Below, one piece after another: positions 40,191 through 53,380 of a stretch of 64,000 nt of DNA. The translations under genes were made by a program, and so were the position numbers. Source of the DNA: Calliopum simillimum (taxonomy: Eukaryota > Arthropoda > Insecta > Diptera > Lauxaniidae); contig OX638368.1 in NCBI GenBank assembly GCA_951812925.1, forward strand, positions 123,341,309 to 123,405,308, written 5' to 3'. The notes beneath the pieces are model-generated. The model saw nothing but the letters and a program-made list of their open reading frames with translations. It had not been told where the DNA came from and did not search any database. Each line of letters starts with the position of its first letter. Position 1 is the stretch's first letter.

Positions 40191-42074
40191 CAGAAAAATC
40201 ACAAAAAAAAGTTGCAAGCTCCAAGCTAAAATTTTTTGTAATTTTTATACTATAAAAAAATTTAAAATTTTCAAAACACCCTAAAATTTTCGAGCTGCAA
40301 AATTATTCTTTTCACAGCAAAATCACAGCAAAAAATGATTAAAAACTATAACTAACCTATAAGTGACATTTTTTTATAATTTCTTAATAATTTTTGAGTA
40401 AAATTAGAATTTTTATGTAAAATTAAAGTTCGCCATATTGGATGAGCCATTTTAGATTTTCAAATTTTGGAACTCCGCTCGTGGAAATTGAAACCGTATC
40501 GATAACAAAGAGTTTAAAAACTTCAAATTCATAAACTGTAGTCCCAGGAATTGTAGTTTGTCCAAAAAAAAAAATGCTTCTCACTCTACTGTGCGCCACT
40601 GAAGTACTTACATATCTGTGGTATTTTGACAAAACAACGTAGCTCGAAATTTGCAACTTTTTGTTAGAAGTAAAATTATGTTTAATTGCTTCTCAATAAT
40701 GTGGCTGAATTTCGTCGATTTTTTGCAATACATTTGTACTAAACATAAGCTGTCGGCTGTCAAACAGATTTATTTTTTTAATTGGCAACACTTTACCACA
40801 CAAATGGAGGTAAATTCCTATCTTGCGTGAGTTGTGGGACACCCTTAAGTCTCTCGAACGATGATTAAAATGATGTTTATGACTAAAACCCTGGAAAATT
40901 GCCTTATATCCAGCTATGTGCGAACAGATTGATTTGTCAAAAGTTCACAGATTAGAATATTCAACGTTAAGCTGATTGAGAAGAGTGTTTCTTAAAAAAT
41001 CTGACTGCGAAAGTCAAAACAAAGTCCAATTTTTTGTCACATATGAAGTTTATGGAAATTTTAACACTCCATTACAATGTTATCACAAAACCATACAAAT
41101 TTTTATAAAAGAAAAACTTTTTTCAAAAACTACTTTTCGATTACGTGGTCAGGTTGTCAATGCTGTCTTCTTCAAATTATGTTCCAGCAAATATCGCTTT
41201 TAGATTTATAAAGTGTCTGTTTATTTTTATTTATATATGATGTGCGCAATTGTTTATATCAGTGGAGCGTACCGTTTGTTGTATTTTTTTTCGTGTCGTA
41301 AGATTTTGCCTATCTCAAAATCGGGTATACCTTAATATGTTTGGTATATGCACAGTAGATTGATAAAGCTGTCTTATGCTCTGTCAGTTTCAATGTTTTG
41401 TAATTCGATTTTTATCCCGATTTTCTTTACAGAAAGTTGTCTGTTTGGAGTTTATCTGGGCCCTCCAAAAGCGATACAGTCGTAGGGCACGGTGTACTCT
41501 GGATAGCTTAGTGATATCCGTTATGAAGTGAACTAGTGTGAGAGCGAATGAAAATCCACATTGGGAGGCTGTCTATTGAAATCATACATCCATATTAGAA
41601 GCGGCTTCTAACATACAGCTTGTGGAGTTCCTGAGAATATTATACCTACTTATTAATCATAGATTTGATCAAATATATTTAGGTCATTTCGTCCTGGCTA
41701 CGTTACTGCATATAAAACGTCATATATGAAGCACTCCATGCCAAGTGTACCAGCTCAAAATTGTTAAAATACATGGTGTTGAAGTTGGCGTTATTGGTCA
41801 TTTTCATGAAAAAAGTGTTCTTTCAAAAATTTATAGCTTACACTAAAGTTTGTAAATTGATAAATCTAAGTTAATGGTCCCATTTATTTTGAAGTGTTCT
41901 TTTTATAAAAAAATATTTCTTGGTGAAAAAAATTTTTTTTCACCAAAATTTTTTACACTTAAAAATACTTTTGATTTTTTTACAAAAACCCCCCTTGGAT
42001 TTTTTTTTAAAGTACTTTAAATTTAAGCTTAAGTTATAGGCTTTAAAATGATGTATGACTCAAGAGAGGATTCG

Positions 42075-42438
42075 GACGCTACATGGTAGTTTTTGGCTTT
42101 TGAACGCCCGCGGCAGGCAAAAATCTTTTTTTACTCGAGAGGAAAGCATCTTACGTAAAAAGTGTACTAAGCAAAAAATGCTAACAATCGTCTACAGAAT
42201 ACGTGTAAATTTTTTTGAATTTTTTAAACTTTTTTTTTTTGAATAATTTTTGAAAAATTTTTTTATGTAAAATTATTGAGAGGAAAAAAAAATTTTTTTT
42301 GAACTTTTTTAACTATTGCTTGGACAATTTTAAGCATTTTTTGCCAAGTACACTTTTTACGTAAGATGCTTTCCTCTCGAGTAAAAAAATTTTTTTGCAT
42401 GCCGCGGTCGTTCAAAAGTCAAAAACTCCCATATACGG
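42075..42438. mobile_element. Palindromic MITE
   Basis: Arms share TACTCGAGAGGAAAGCATCT and TTTTGAACG/CCGCGGCAKGC, inverted around an AT-rich loop. Confidence 0.7.
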
Positions 42439-43013
42439 AGTGAGCGGGGGAACTCCAATTAAATTAAATTAAATAATTTAAAATGTCACAAAGCAATTTA
42501 TATACATACGCACCAAATCTCATCTATGTGCACTATATAGTTTCAGAGATTCGACATTGGCACCGCCCATTTTTCCCTTGGACATTATTTGTCCCGATAC
42601 TCTTAATACATCCAAATCACATCCATGTCCGTTAAATATTTTCAGAGACATGATAAATTAAGTTTTTTGTAAACATGAAAAAAAGAATAGAACATTTTTT
42701 GAAAATTTTTTGTTCAGACATCCAAGGGGGAACCCGTGGTTGAACAAATTATTTTTTCACTAAAATGTCGTAAAAAGTCATGAATCGCATAAACAACCAG
42801 ATTTGGATTTTTGGTTCCGTCATCCAAGGGGGGCTCTTAGGTGAAAAAAAAGCGACATACCCGTGAAAACTAATGACGCAGAAACACAAGCCATACCCGA
42901 AAACCCATATGTATAAAATTTTACGGTGATCGGACAGTCTACAAAAAAACATACCGTTATAATTAAAAAATATGTTTTAAAGTAAAAGATTAGTACATTC
43001 AATTATCATAACA

Positions 43014-43503
43014 GAGGTCAGAATTGCTCATCCTGGATTCAAGTTGATGAAAGCGTTATCTTCAGGCTTATAGTGCAGTTCCAAGAAAAAAAGTAATTCC
43101 ATTTTTTAATGGTATCGAATAGCCATAATCTTCCTTATCAAACTATTCCTTTGAACTTACTCTTACTTACTTTCCTAGTTATCCACATTTGAAGCAAAGG
43201 CTTACAATTTTTAAGTGTTTTTTCGCCATAAATCGATTTTCCGCTACAAACATAATGTAATGCTTTATTCGGGCTCGATATGCATTTAATTCAAATGGTG
43301 ATGACACGGAGAGTTAGGTTCTACTTGGAAAAGTAGTAATTTTTAGTTTGATAAGCATGATATGGCTATCCGATACCATTATAAAAATGGAATTACATAT
43401 TTTTCTGGAACTGCGCTATAAGCCTGAAAACAGTGCCTTCAGTAACTTCAATCAGGGATATCTCAAAAATCTGCAGGTAGGTATATGAGCAATTCTGACT
43501 TCG
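43014..43503. mobile_element. Palindromic MITE
   Basis: GAGGTCAGAATTGCTCAT at the left and ATGAGCAATTCTGACTTC at the right; inner arms share GGTATCGAATAGCCAT and its complement. A divergent relative of one arm is at 45690-45770 and another near 17100. Confidence 0.7.
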
Positions 43504-46499
43504 GATTTGGATTCAAAATCAAAAAGTGCATACAGATCTCTAGTCAAAAGTTTATTCCATTTTTTTTTTTTTTTATTTCGTGCGCCTGTGTTCCTATAAC
43601 AAAATCACAATATTTCAATGTTATTCTTGGGAGGAAGGATGGTAAACTCTAACATATAGTATTAAAAGTTTCCGCCCTATATATATTTGCTACCTACTGC
43701 TGTCAAATACTTTTTTTAGCAGGAATCTAATTTTTCAACATATTTACCATGCCAACGTGGAGAATCTCTGAAACTATAGAAAATTTTGGCTTAAATTTCT
43801 TATCCTTTCTCCGCTTATTAATTTTCATATGTTATGGAAATCTTTCCACGTATCCTAAATGTCACGCAATACTATTGTAGGGTTAAGGTTTTCATACAAC
43901 TTCCAAACTTCAAAACTTTGGCAAAAGCTTTTCTTCTTAACATTCCCTTGCACGCCAATGACGAAATTTACATAAAGGTTTTAACGTACATGTACATACT
44001 AAAATGAGAAAAATGTATATAAATACATTTTTTCTCCATTAATCAATTGATTAATTGGCAATTTTTAATGTGTTTTAGTGATTTTTTCAACACTTAACTT
44101 TTGATTAAGGTTTTTGTACTCATCGTATTTTATAATTTTAATATTTTTCTATAACTTTACATTTAGATTTTCACTTTCATTATGAATTTTTCAATTCATT
44201 AACTCATTTTTGTCGCATATTTTGTACACTTTTCACTTAATTTTGCATTATCCCATTGGATTTCCTCTGATTTTTAATGTGAAAATTGAGTTGTAATAGA
44301 ACTTTACATATATGTAGCTATATGTTTTTTCACACAATTTTTTTTTTTTTCACTTCTTCTAACGATTGGGAACTCTTTCAATTACTATCGATCCGTACTA
44401 CATTCGCGACAAAACTGAACTGAATTTTCTTCCTTTAGCAGCATTTTCCACTAAAAGCTAACGAGCTTTACAAAATGGCTGTATGCCATAGGCAGCTTTA
44501 CACTTACACTAGTGCAAAAGCTGTGTATATATTGAAATACGTTATGTATGCGTAAAAGCGAGTTAGTTATACTCATACATTCATTAGTGTATCCTTACAT
44601 TACAGTTCATAACCTACGACACTTTAATCGAAGGACCAATAAGGAATGCTGTCAGAATTTAGTTGCTGATGATGTGCGTATTAAATTATTTAACTTTATG
44701 TAAATCGGTGTGGAATATAAAGTATTTTTAATTTCTGAAATATTTTGGTGTTAGCTTTCACACGATAGGAGGTAGCCACCGTTTGATTTCAAAAGTTCAC
44801 CTTGAGTTTTGTGTTGTATTACCTTTTGGCACCCTGTTTCAACTGTCAAAATTTTAAAGAATTTCTTTGCCAACTGAAGGTTATGCGCAGGCTTACAACT
44901 TGGAATGCGTGTCAATACATTCATTCAAAAGCTCTGTTTCTGTTTTTTTCTTTGTTCAACTTCAACTTTGGGATGTATCGCATTTTGGAAGCTCAAATAC
45001 TACGAGTTTCAATATTCCATTCCATCAAACATGCATGTGTTCCATTACAATGACTTCGTCTCATTTTGATTTCTAACCTTTGAATAATAAAACACATTGT
45101 TGGCATGCAATAAAATGCAAATACAAATCATATTTTAGTCGGCAGACCTGCCTACCGTTGATGTGGCCAGATTTCTATTTTATGATGAAAGTAAACTCTG
45201 GAATTACAGCTTTTCGTAGAAAGTTTTTTGTTATCAAATTTTAAATTTTACTTAGAGTTAAGGACACTTTTTTCAAGCTCTGCATATTTGTAACTACAAT
45301 ATTTTTTAAGAATTTACAGCTGTTTAGCAATAATTTTGGTACATACTGTCATATGTACATCTTTGGAAACGAAAATACGAAAAACATTTATATCTACAAT
45401 TGTTAAAATATCAAAGTGAAGTTTGCACTAAAAATTGATATTGACACGTGAGAAAATCGTATATAGGGTCGGAATTTAGATTCACCCCGAAGCCGACTCG
45501 AAATTTGGAAAGACTCTAAAAAGAATGCTTCAAAGACTATGTTCTCACAAAAATTTTGGGGTTATAAAATTATACATTTTTTTTTTGCAGTTTCGAAACC
45601 GATTTTGTTATTGCTCATAATTTTTAAACGTTCGTGTTTGAAACTTGTATTTCGTGTAACTCGAAAAGTAAGCATCCAATTGGAAAAGTTTGAAGATTAT
45701 GGCTATCCAAAGCTATTGTCATAAATGAATTACACTTTTTCGTGTTGGTACGCTATATGCACTTAACAGTAAAAATAGCTCAGAATTTTTATGATAATAA
45801 TTTGAATATTTCAACTGTTCCTGGTTTCCGGTTCCCCACCTTGTGGGGTAAACCAACATTGTTATTTTAAGGATTTTTATTTTATCAGAATTTTACAAAT
45901 CGTTACAAAAGAACAAAATTAACTTGAAAAAGTTTCTCTTGAGCTTCATTAATCGCTGACGTCACTTTTCTCAACGTATAATACTTTTCTCGGACGACCC
46001 CTTTTGGAGCGACGAGTATTGTTTTTGGCTGTCGTGTCTTGGTTTTTGCTCGAAAAATTTCTTTATAATCTTTTTTTCCGACCTTACCATGGTCGCCAAT
46101 GCCTGTTTCTCCATTTGGTTATTTAACCCCACGTGCTTTTGTTTATTTTAAGGCGAATAACTTTTTAACAAATTTAAATTTTTTAAAACCAATTACAGAT
46201 TTGTATTCAGTACAGAATTCTGCTCTTAGAAAACACTTACCTTTCTTTCTGCACTTCACTGATTTGTGGAATTTTGAACTTTTGTCGACTGAAAATATTG
46301 CGGCGAGGACGCGTCAAATCTTTCTTTCGTCAGAACTCAGGTTATAACACACGTACGGTAGTGGAACCTTTTGCCAAAGTTGCGTTGTATCGATCACTAT
46401 CTACTGTACCAACAGGCGTTCGATTCGACTTTATTAAAAAAAATTAGAGGCAATTGGTTGTTTAACCCCGTTCTACCCTAAACTATCCGTCTCATATTT

Positions 46500-47965
46500 G
46501 AGCAAAGATATGATAGTTTACAATGAATTTTTGTTTCAAAAGATTCTACTATGAGTGGAAAGGGTTGAAAATAAGTTTTGGAAACTATGAAGCTCGTCCC
46601 CGACCCCTTATATAAGTTTTAGATCCAGTTTTATAAAAAAATTAATTGCACGAAACGATAGGGAATTGATGAAGAAAAATGTTGGAAATTGTCAGAAATG
46701 TACCTCAGGGGTTCGGACCCATTTTTCTAAAGAAATTTACTGGACCAATCGAAAGTGAAAAGCCGAAAAAAAATATTGTCGTATGTTAGGGGTGTCCCCG
46801 ACCTTACAAATTAGTTTAGATTTTCTCTTTCAAAGAAATAGTCTTACACCAATTGATGAGGAAAGGCCGAAGAAGGAGTTTTATGTCCGCTTTAAAAAAA
46901 AAATGTTAATGCATCAATTGATAGGGAAAGGCCTAACAAATATTTTAGAAACTGTCAGGGATGTCCCCGAACCCGTTTAGGGGTTTAAGGGCCACTTTTG
47001 AAAACAATTTTACTGCACCAATTGATAGGGAAGAGTTTTTCTTCTACCTCTGCCTATCGATTGGTGCGGTTACCGGACATAGTCCCAACGGACATAAACC
47101 CCACATCGTAAATGGGGATTATGTCCGAAAAATTTACGGACATAACCCCCATGGCCGAAATGGGGTTATGTCCGAAAAATTTTATTAAGATCGAACAAAA
47201 TTTTTACAATAATCCATTTAAAAAATGTATTCAGTGTTGGATGTTATAGACTGATCCGCCGCGTAGCCGATGTTTTGGATTTTTGGGAGTTTTAAATCCT
47301 GAGATGCGGCCGCAGGCCGCCTACCTACCCCTACCCTTATGTAAAATTACTGTGGTTGGAAAACTAGGTGTTGGATATATTATAGACTGATCAGCGCCTG
47401 AAGGCCGCCGCGGAAACGGTATTGGAATTTTTGGGAGTTGTTGTCAATAACAAAATATCGTTATGAGGACTAGGTCCGTTTTTTCCTGGGGATTATGTCC
47501 GAAACACTTGTGGACATAATCCCCATTTTAGAAATGGGGACTATGTCCGAATCATTGGAGACTATGTCACGGCACCGATTGGTGCAATATTTATTTTTTA
47601 AATCGGGCCACCCCTGACAGCTTCCAAAAGTTTTCCCTTCACCTCTCCCTGTCGATTGGTGCAATAAACTTTGTTTGAAAAATGGGTCCGAAAACCCTGA
47701 GGAAGGTCGGGGACACCTTTAACAGTTGCAAAAATTTTTCTTCGTCCTTTTCATATCGATAAGACCAATACAACTTTTTTTTTTTTAAATAGACCAAAAC
47801 TTTTAAAAGGGGAACATCCCTGATAGTTTCAAAAATTTTTCAACCTTTTCCTATCGACTGGGTCCGGGACGACCTTGACAGTTACCAAATTTTAGGTAAT
47901 TTTTGCTCGTAAGCTATTAAATTAAATGATAAAAAATGAATTGTAAATTATCCAATCTCTGATGA
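46500..47965. mobile_element. Second foldback-type element
   Basis: Left arm carries repeated ACCAATTGATAGGGAAAGGCC and GGGATGTCCCCGA words; right arm (47560-47900) carries their complements (CCTATCGAYTGG, GGTCGGGGACACC). The centre holds hairpins of the TATGTCCG/CGGACATA type and a duplicated GC-rich segment. Boundaries approximate; no transposase. Confidence 0.6.
47080..47560. repeat. Hairpins ATGGGGATTATGTCCG / CGGACATAATCCCCAT
   Basis: At least five occurrences of (A)TGGGGWYTATGTCCGAA or its complement at about 47086-47180 and 47488-47550. Between them two tandem segments (47232 and 47369) share GTTGGAT, TATAGACTGATC and TTTTTGGGAGTT with GC-rich insets (GCGGCCGCAGGCCGCC). Confidence 0.7.
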
Positions 47966-48979
47966 TATCGTAGTTATCTAGAGATAGGATAGTTTACAAT
48001 GAAAATTTGCAAATATTTAAAAGATAGTATAATTTGCTACGTTCAGTTTTTCCGTTAAAGCTAGGACCGTGAAATTTTGTCACAAGATTCTCCTGTTGAA
48101 GTAATGTACAATAATAAAACAAGAATTTTGAAAAATGCGATTTTGAGATAAGATAGTTTACAATTGACTCAACGGTATATTCAATTTCAATTTCCACCGG
48201 AACACCTGTCTCTAAATCTCTGTGTAGGTATAATAAAGTTTTGGATGTCAAAACTTTCGTATACTCAAGAGCTTTCGAATAAACGATGGGTATTTTTTAG
48301 AAAATTTCGAAATTCAAAATGGCAATCACAAAATGGCGACTATAATAAGAAATTTAAAAAAAATAGTTCGGATTTTTCTGAAAAAAAAGATCCAAGTGAA
48401 ATTTTGCCACCAAAAAAAATTTCTAATTTATGCATGAAAATTTTGACATCAAAAATTTTATATTTCGTGCACAGAATTTTTGGAGTCTGAGATGTTCCGG
48501 TTGGCATGGGACGTCCCATATATACAAGGAAGGAAAAAATATATTATTTTCAATGAGGTTGGGTAACTGAGTACTTACTTAAGCAAAAGAATCTTATTAA
48601 GCGCTTTTTGTTAAACCTGATTATTTTACTAGTAAAAAACAAAAATTAGACCTTTAAGTTTCCAGAAGACTGAGTCCCAGAAACTGAGATATTTCCACTT
48701 TTCAATCAATAAATCGTCAATACAACGTTTAGCGACGAAATTATGGAGCTTAATATTAAAATGTTACGGAATTGTAACCTACAAAATATATTTTTCACAT
48801 TCTATATATCTCACAAACAAAACTCGGTATTTTAACTAAATTAATCACATGTTTTTAGATATTTTGATGTGCCAGGAGACTGAGCTTAAAGTTGAAAAAG
48901 ATTTCAGTGTCATAATCGAATAATTTTTGATGCTTAGTTTTGTTTCTAAATCAATGCAATATATTTACAAAAAATAATC

Positions 48980-49420
48980 AAAAAGAATCACCCACATACT
49001 ATGTTACTAACTATATAATCCCTAATATCTCGCTGCATATTAAAGTGAATTCAATCTATTTGCAGTAACAATTTAGTAACCTTATGCTCGCTATTCAAAT
49101 GTACAATGTACATCGACTCATAGCTTAGGCGAAGGTGATCTTTGTGTATCCAATTGCTTCAAGCATCTTCCAATGCCATTTTCACAAATGTCATGGTCCG
49201 ACAGAAGTAATTGCGTCATCATTGCACATAAAAATAATTTTCAAAAGAGCATAAATGTGTAAAAATTTTTGAGCTGCATCCAAATTGAAGAGAGAACTAT
49301 AACCCCAACGAGGAGAGATTCATCCCCAAAAGCATGAAAGCATCATTGCAATTTCATTGAGTGCATAACTCAGTAATAGACCACACAGACGTTCTATGGC
49401 TGTGCAACGCGATGCCATAA
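48980..49420. other. Complex unique-looking intergenic block
   Basis: Higher-complexity sequence with no repeat relatives in the window and no long open frame. Could be a conserved regulatory element of Nrx-1 or Fas1; nothing in it identifies a function. Confidence 0.25.
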
Positions 49421-49856
49421 AAAATATTAAGATATTGGAGAAGAAAATCACTTAATTTGTAGACTAAAAAATTTCATTGAGCTAAATAAACATTTAATTT
49501 AATTAACATTTAATTGGATTAAATTAATTGCGATTTTTCAGCATTTTTCTAAAGAATGAAAAAAATAATCAGATGTACTTACTATTTTAAGTTTGCTCTA
49601 TTTTAGGGTATTCAAGTTCATTAGATAAAATTTGTAAGAATTTGACTAAAAAAAGGGTCTGAGAAAATTTACATTTGCCTGCAATACAAAACTGATACAG
49701 TTCTATACCAGAGTAAGAAATATAAAAAAGTAAAAACCATAAATGACGAGAGAAGTAATTCCTATTAAAATCTAAATAAAAATGTTCTATGCTAAATTTA
49801 CTCCGATCCCTCCAGCTTTTAACATTACGAGTTAAATCGCATATGAAACTATATAA

Positions 49857-50208
49857 CGCCGGTGCTTACGAAGACTATCTCTTCTTAAAATGCGGACAAG
49901 AAAATCCTTTTTTTCAAACTGCGGCGAAAAAGATCTTTTTTGTGCGAATGCGGACAAGAAAATCACTTTTTACAAAATGCGGCGAAGAAAATCACTCTTT
50001 CGATTAGTAATGCAAATTTTTTCGAAAAAAGGATAGGAAAAATTTCTCTGAAAAAATTATTTAAGTGATTTTCTTCGCCGCATTTTGTAAAAAGTGATTT
50101 TCTTGTCCGCATATTACAAAAAAGATTTTTTTCGCCGCAATTTCAAAAAAAAAAAGATTTTCTTCGCCGCAACTTTCGGTTTGAAGATTTTCTTCGTAAG
50201 CACCGGCG
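49857..50208. mobile_element. Palindromic element, CGCCGGTGCTTACGAAGA ends
   Basis: 352 bp. The ends are a perfect 18-base inverted repeat. The arms contain repeated CGGCGAAGAAAATCACTTTT and CGGACAAGAAAATC words and their complements, so the element folds almost completely. Confidence 0.75.
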
Positions 50209-50366
50209 ATACAAGGTGCAAACGAAATTGTTACGACGCTTCTAGGAGGTGATAGAGGAGGCCTAGACTAAAAAATTGAGCCTCGGGGATCTTAAATGTT
50301 TTCCTGAAGAGTTATAGTAAAAAAAAAAATAGAGAAAACTTTTTTATGGAAAAATCTTAGTTAATT

Positions 50367-50998
50367 CCCAACAAACAAATACGTTTGGAAAATAACTTAT
50401 TATATGCTTATTGAAGAAAACATATAACCTGCTAAATTTTTGGAAATTCTTGAATATTAATTATTTAATAATCGAAACTGGACCCTTTATAGCAAGCTTG
50501 TGGAAATCATTTGGAGCAAGCTTATTATAAATGTTTTTATACAATATTTTCCAAATTTTTTTATTCAATATTTTCAAATTGTTTTTTTAACTTTTCAATT
50601 AACATTTTATTGGCATTTATTAAGTTCATTAAACAACATTTTCCAAACATTTTTATATATAACTAAAAACAAAAAAAAATTTATGTTTACTGAGAATCAA
50701 ACCTATGACTTCTAAATTATGAGTCGACAATCTTATTAACTGACCTAACGTGCCAGTTATGATTCAAATGCCTTGTGTTTTACTTAGCTCGATATGTCAT
50801 TCAAAAAAAAAAAAATAAAAATTTTTTCGTACGTTTGGAAAACGATTTTCTAATTGTTGATTTTAACCTTGCAAATTAATTTTAAAAACAATAAAAAAAT
50901 AATATTTTCCAAATGTTTGAAGATTGGTTATGAAAATATTGGAAAATTAACTTTTTCCAAGCGTAAGAATTGAAAAGTTTATAAAATTGTTTGTTGGG
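50367..50998. mobile_element. Inverted-repeat element carrying a tRNA-Met-like fragment
   Basis: Left CCCAACAAACAAATACG, right complement AAATTGTTTGTTGGG, with further inverted similarity around GTTTGGAAAA. The tRNA-like fragment at 50690-50757 lies inside. Confidence 0.6.
50690..50757 (-). pseudogene. tRNA-Met(CAT)-like fragment
   Basis: The minus strand reads TTAGGTCAGTTAATAAGA, then GACTCATAATTTAGAAGTC (anticodon-arm-like, CAT) and GGTTTGATTCTC (B-box-like). It resembles elongator tRNA-Met, but the acceptor stem does not pair, so it is a derivative. Confidence 0.5.
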
Positions 50999-51665
50999 TT
51001 GTATGAGCTTTCTTAAAGTGTATTGGATTTATAGAGTTTAAATGGATTTTGCATAGTTCTGGAACTTTAAAGTTGATATTTTAAATTTTTTCCAACTTTT
51101 GACTTTTTAGTAGGGTAAGGGAGGGAAATATGGACTACGCGGGTAATATGGACCACACGTTTATTTCCCACTGCATACATAGGATTTACCGTTATTCATG
51201 TTCAAACTTAACGCTAATACCTAAAGCTTTTAATAGGGCGATTTTGGCGTTCGGTGAGGTCGCATGTTTCTGTAAAGTTGATTTTTCTAAAAAAAAGATC
51301 AGTAATAATTTTTTTCTATTGAGTATATTGCATTATTTCACTTTAAAGGCATCGCGTTTTTAAATAAATGGTTAATTATATAAAGTCAGTGAATACCATT
51401 TATAATTTATCAGCACAAATTAGTTCATTGACCACTAGAGTTTTGGAAAAAAGCCATTTATTTTGCCAACACGTGCTGCGGGTAATATGGACCGCCAAAG
51501 AAAAAAGCCTCAAAAACAAATGTATTTATCATCTTCTATAGATGGAGAATCTAGTTTCAGTTTTCATGACGAGTCTAATGGTCATTATTTGTAATTTGTA
51601 AACTACAAATGAAAAGAAGATGAAAAGTGCGTATAATGTAATACCCTTTACTCAGAAGATCGCCG

Positions 51666-53380
51666 CACAATGGGAGATTGTGGCCATAAATAGGTAAAAT
51701 TTGAAAGTGCTATGGATTAAAAAAATTTTTACGCCAATCGTCAGATAATACTTAGGGACGGGAAAAAAAACTATAAAAGTTTAAAAGTTTGTTTTGGCTT
51801 AGCAACGCAGTGAGCCCAAAGTTAGACTTTAAACAGAAAAAATGCTCTACAGAACTTTTAAAATTAGGAACTGCTGGATAAACGCTCTAGTTAATTTGTT
51901 TTAAGCCCGATCCACTAATGTAGCATATCGTTAGAAAGTATATTGTTCCTAATTTGTTAAAAATATTTTTATTTTTTTTTTGCCGATTTTATGTGAGTTA
52001 TAGTGGTTTTTCAAATATTTAAAAAAAAAATGGTACAAATGGAAAAATTGCAAACTTTGACATTAAAAAAAAAAACACATTTTCTGATTTTCATTATTTT
52101 TCAATATAATATGTGGCCAAGTATGCTTAATCGATATGCAAAGTCCCTACTGCCTTTTTTGAGAACTTTTTTTTCTATGAATTTTTTCCTGTAGCAGTTT
52201 TTGAGAAAAAAATATTTTTATTTCTTTACATTCTGCAACGTTTTACAATATATTTATCAATTTTAAGCATACAGTCTTCTTAAATTCCAAAAAAAAATTT
52301 TTTTAAGAGAAGTGTGACAGGTAAGGGGTATATTTCCTCCTTTAAATCCCCCTTGGGACTCACCCTTTCTTAAAATAAGCCAAGAGCATGTTGAAGGCTA
52401 TACAAAAAACATTATAATTGGTATAATATCATACAAGCACTTCAAATACCAATTGGTAGTCTTTCCGAAAAAGCTCAGAAAGCATCAAACAAAGTTTTTA
52501 AAAGCGCTAGGTTACACAACAGCAGATTGTGCTCTAGAGTAGCAAACAACGAAGACGTTTTGCATTACATGCTGATCTCTTCTGATCCGATTATTAGCCA
52601 AATCCGAGTAAAACGTGATAAAAAATATAAAGAGTTATCACCAGAAGCTCAAGAGGTGTTGCAATTAAATGAAAAAACTAATTAAAATAAATTAATTTTT
52701 TGGTAGGCGTGGCACTGCCCATTTTTCTAGTGCGGATTATTTGTTCTGATGGTCTTTTCATATATACCAAATAATATCTATCTTCGTCAAATATTTTCAG
52801 AAATATGATGAGTTTTTTTTTTGAAGGCGTGGCACCGCCCATTTGTCCTAGGAACATTATTTGTCCCGATGATTTTTAAACATTAACCAAATCTCATTTA
52901 TCTGCGTCAAAGAGTTTCGGTGAAATGATAAGTAAATTTTTTGGGGGGCGTGGCACCGCCAACTTTTTTAGTATATAGCTTAGCCCTTTTTTGTACTAGC
53001 ATAATATAAAAACTTTTTTAAAATCGGTTACTTGGTTTCCGAGTTAATAAGGGACAAATACACAAACAAACAAAATCTATTTTTTATAAAGTAGATTTTC
53101 GTTTATTTCTCATATCTTGAAAACTATAAAAGATAGCGCAAAATTTTTAACATTTTTGAAATAAGCGGGGTCAGGTTATTGAAAATTGATACCCATTTTG
53201 AAAAAAAATTCGGACCACGCCCCAACTTTGTATGGGAGGTAGGCGTGTCCGTCGGCGGATTTTGTTCATATTCACAGATTTTTATTATTTTAATGTAAAA
53301 AACATCTGTACCAAATCTCAATAGCCTAGCTCTATTATTACTATATATGACCGCCGTTCCATACAAACCCTCCCATTGTG
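51666..53380 (+). mobile_element. Transib-like element, CGCCG target duplication
   Basis: Starts CACAATGGGAG and ends CTCCCATTGTG, with CGCCG directly on both sides (51661-51665 and 53381-53385). The ends and the GC-rich 5-bp duplication of CGNCG type are diagnostic of Transib. The left heptamer is followed by 23 bases and an A-rich stretch. It encodes only a transposase tail (52400-52685), plus three GTGGCACYGCC blocks, so it is non-autonomous. It is inserted in the TA-flanked element 51113-53735. Confidence 0.88.
52400..52685 (+). pseudogene. Transib transposase C-terminal relic
   Basis: One open frame ending in TAA at 52683-52685 reads PIGSLSEKAQKASNKVFKSA, then SRLCSRVANNEDVLHYMLIS and SPEAQEVLQLNEK, the Transib/RAG1-type C-terminus. 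The position of the catalytic Glu (QEARNK in the 63.1-kb copy) is Lys here (QKASNK). The rest of the transposase is absent. Confidence 0.75.

Noticed and set aside
47080..47560. CRISPR-like array
   Set aside because: Repeats are palindromic, irregularly spaced and eukaryotic; no spacer structure or cas genes.
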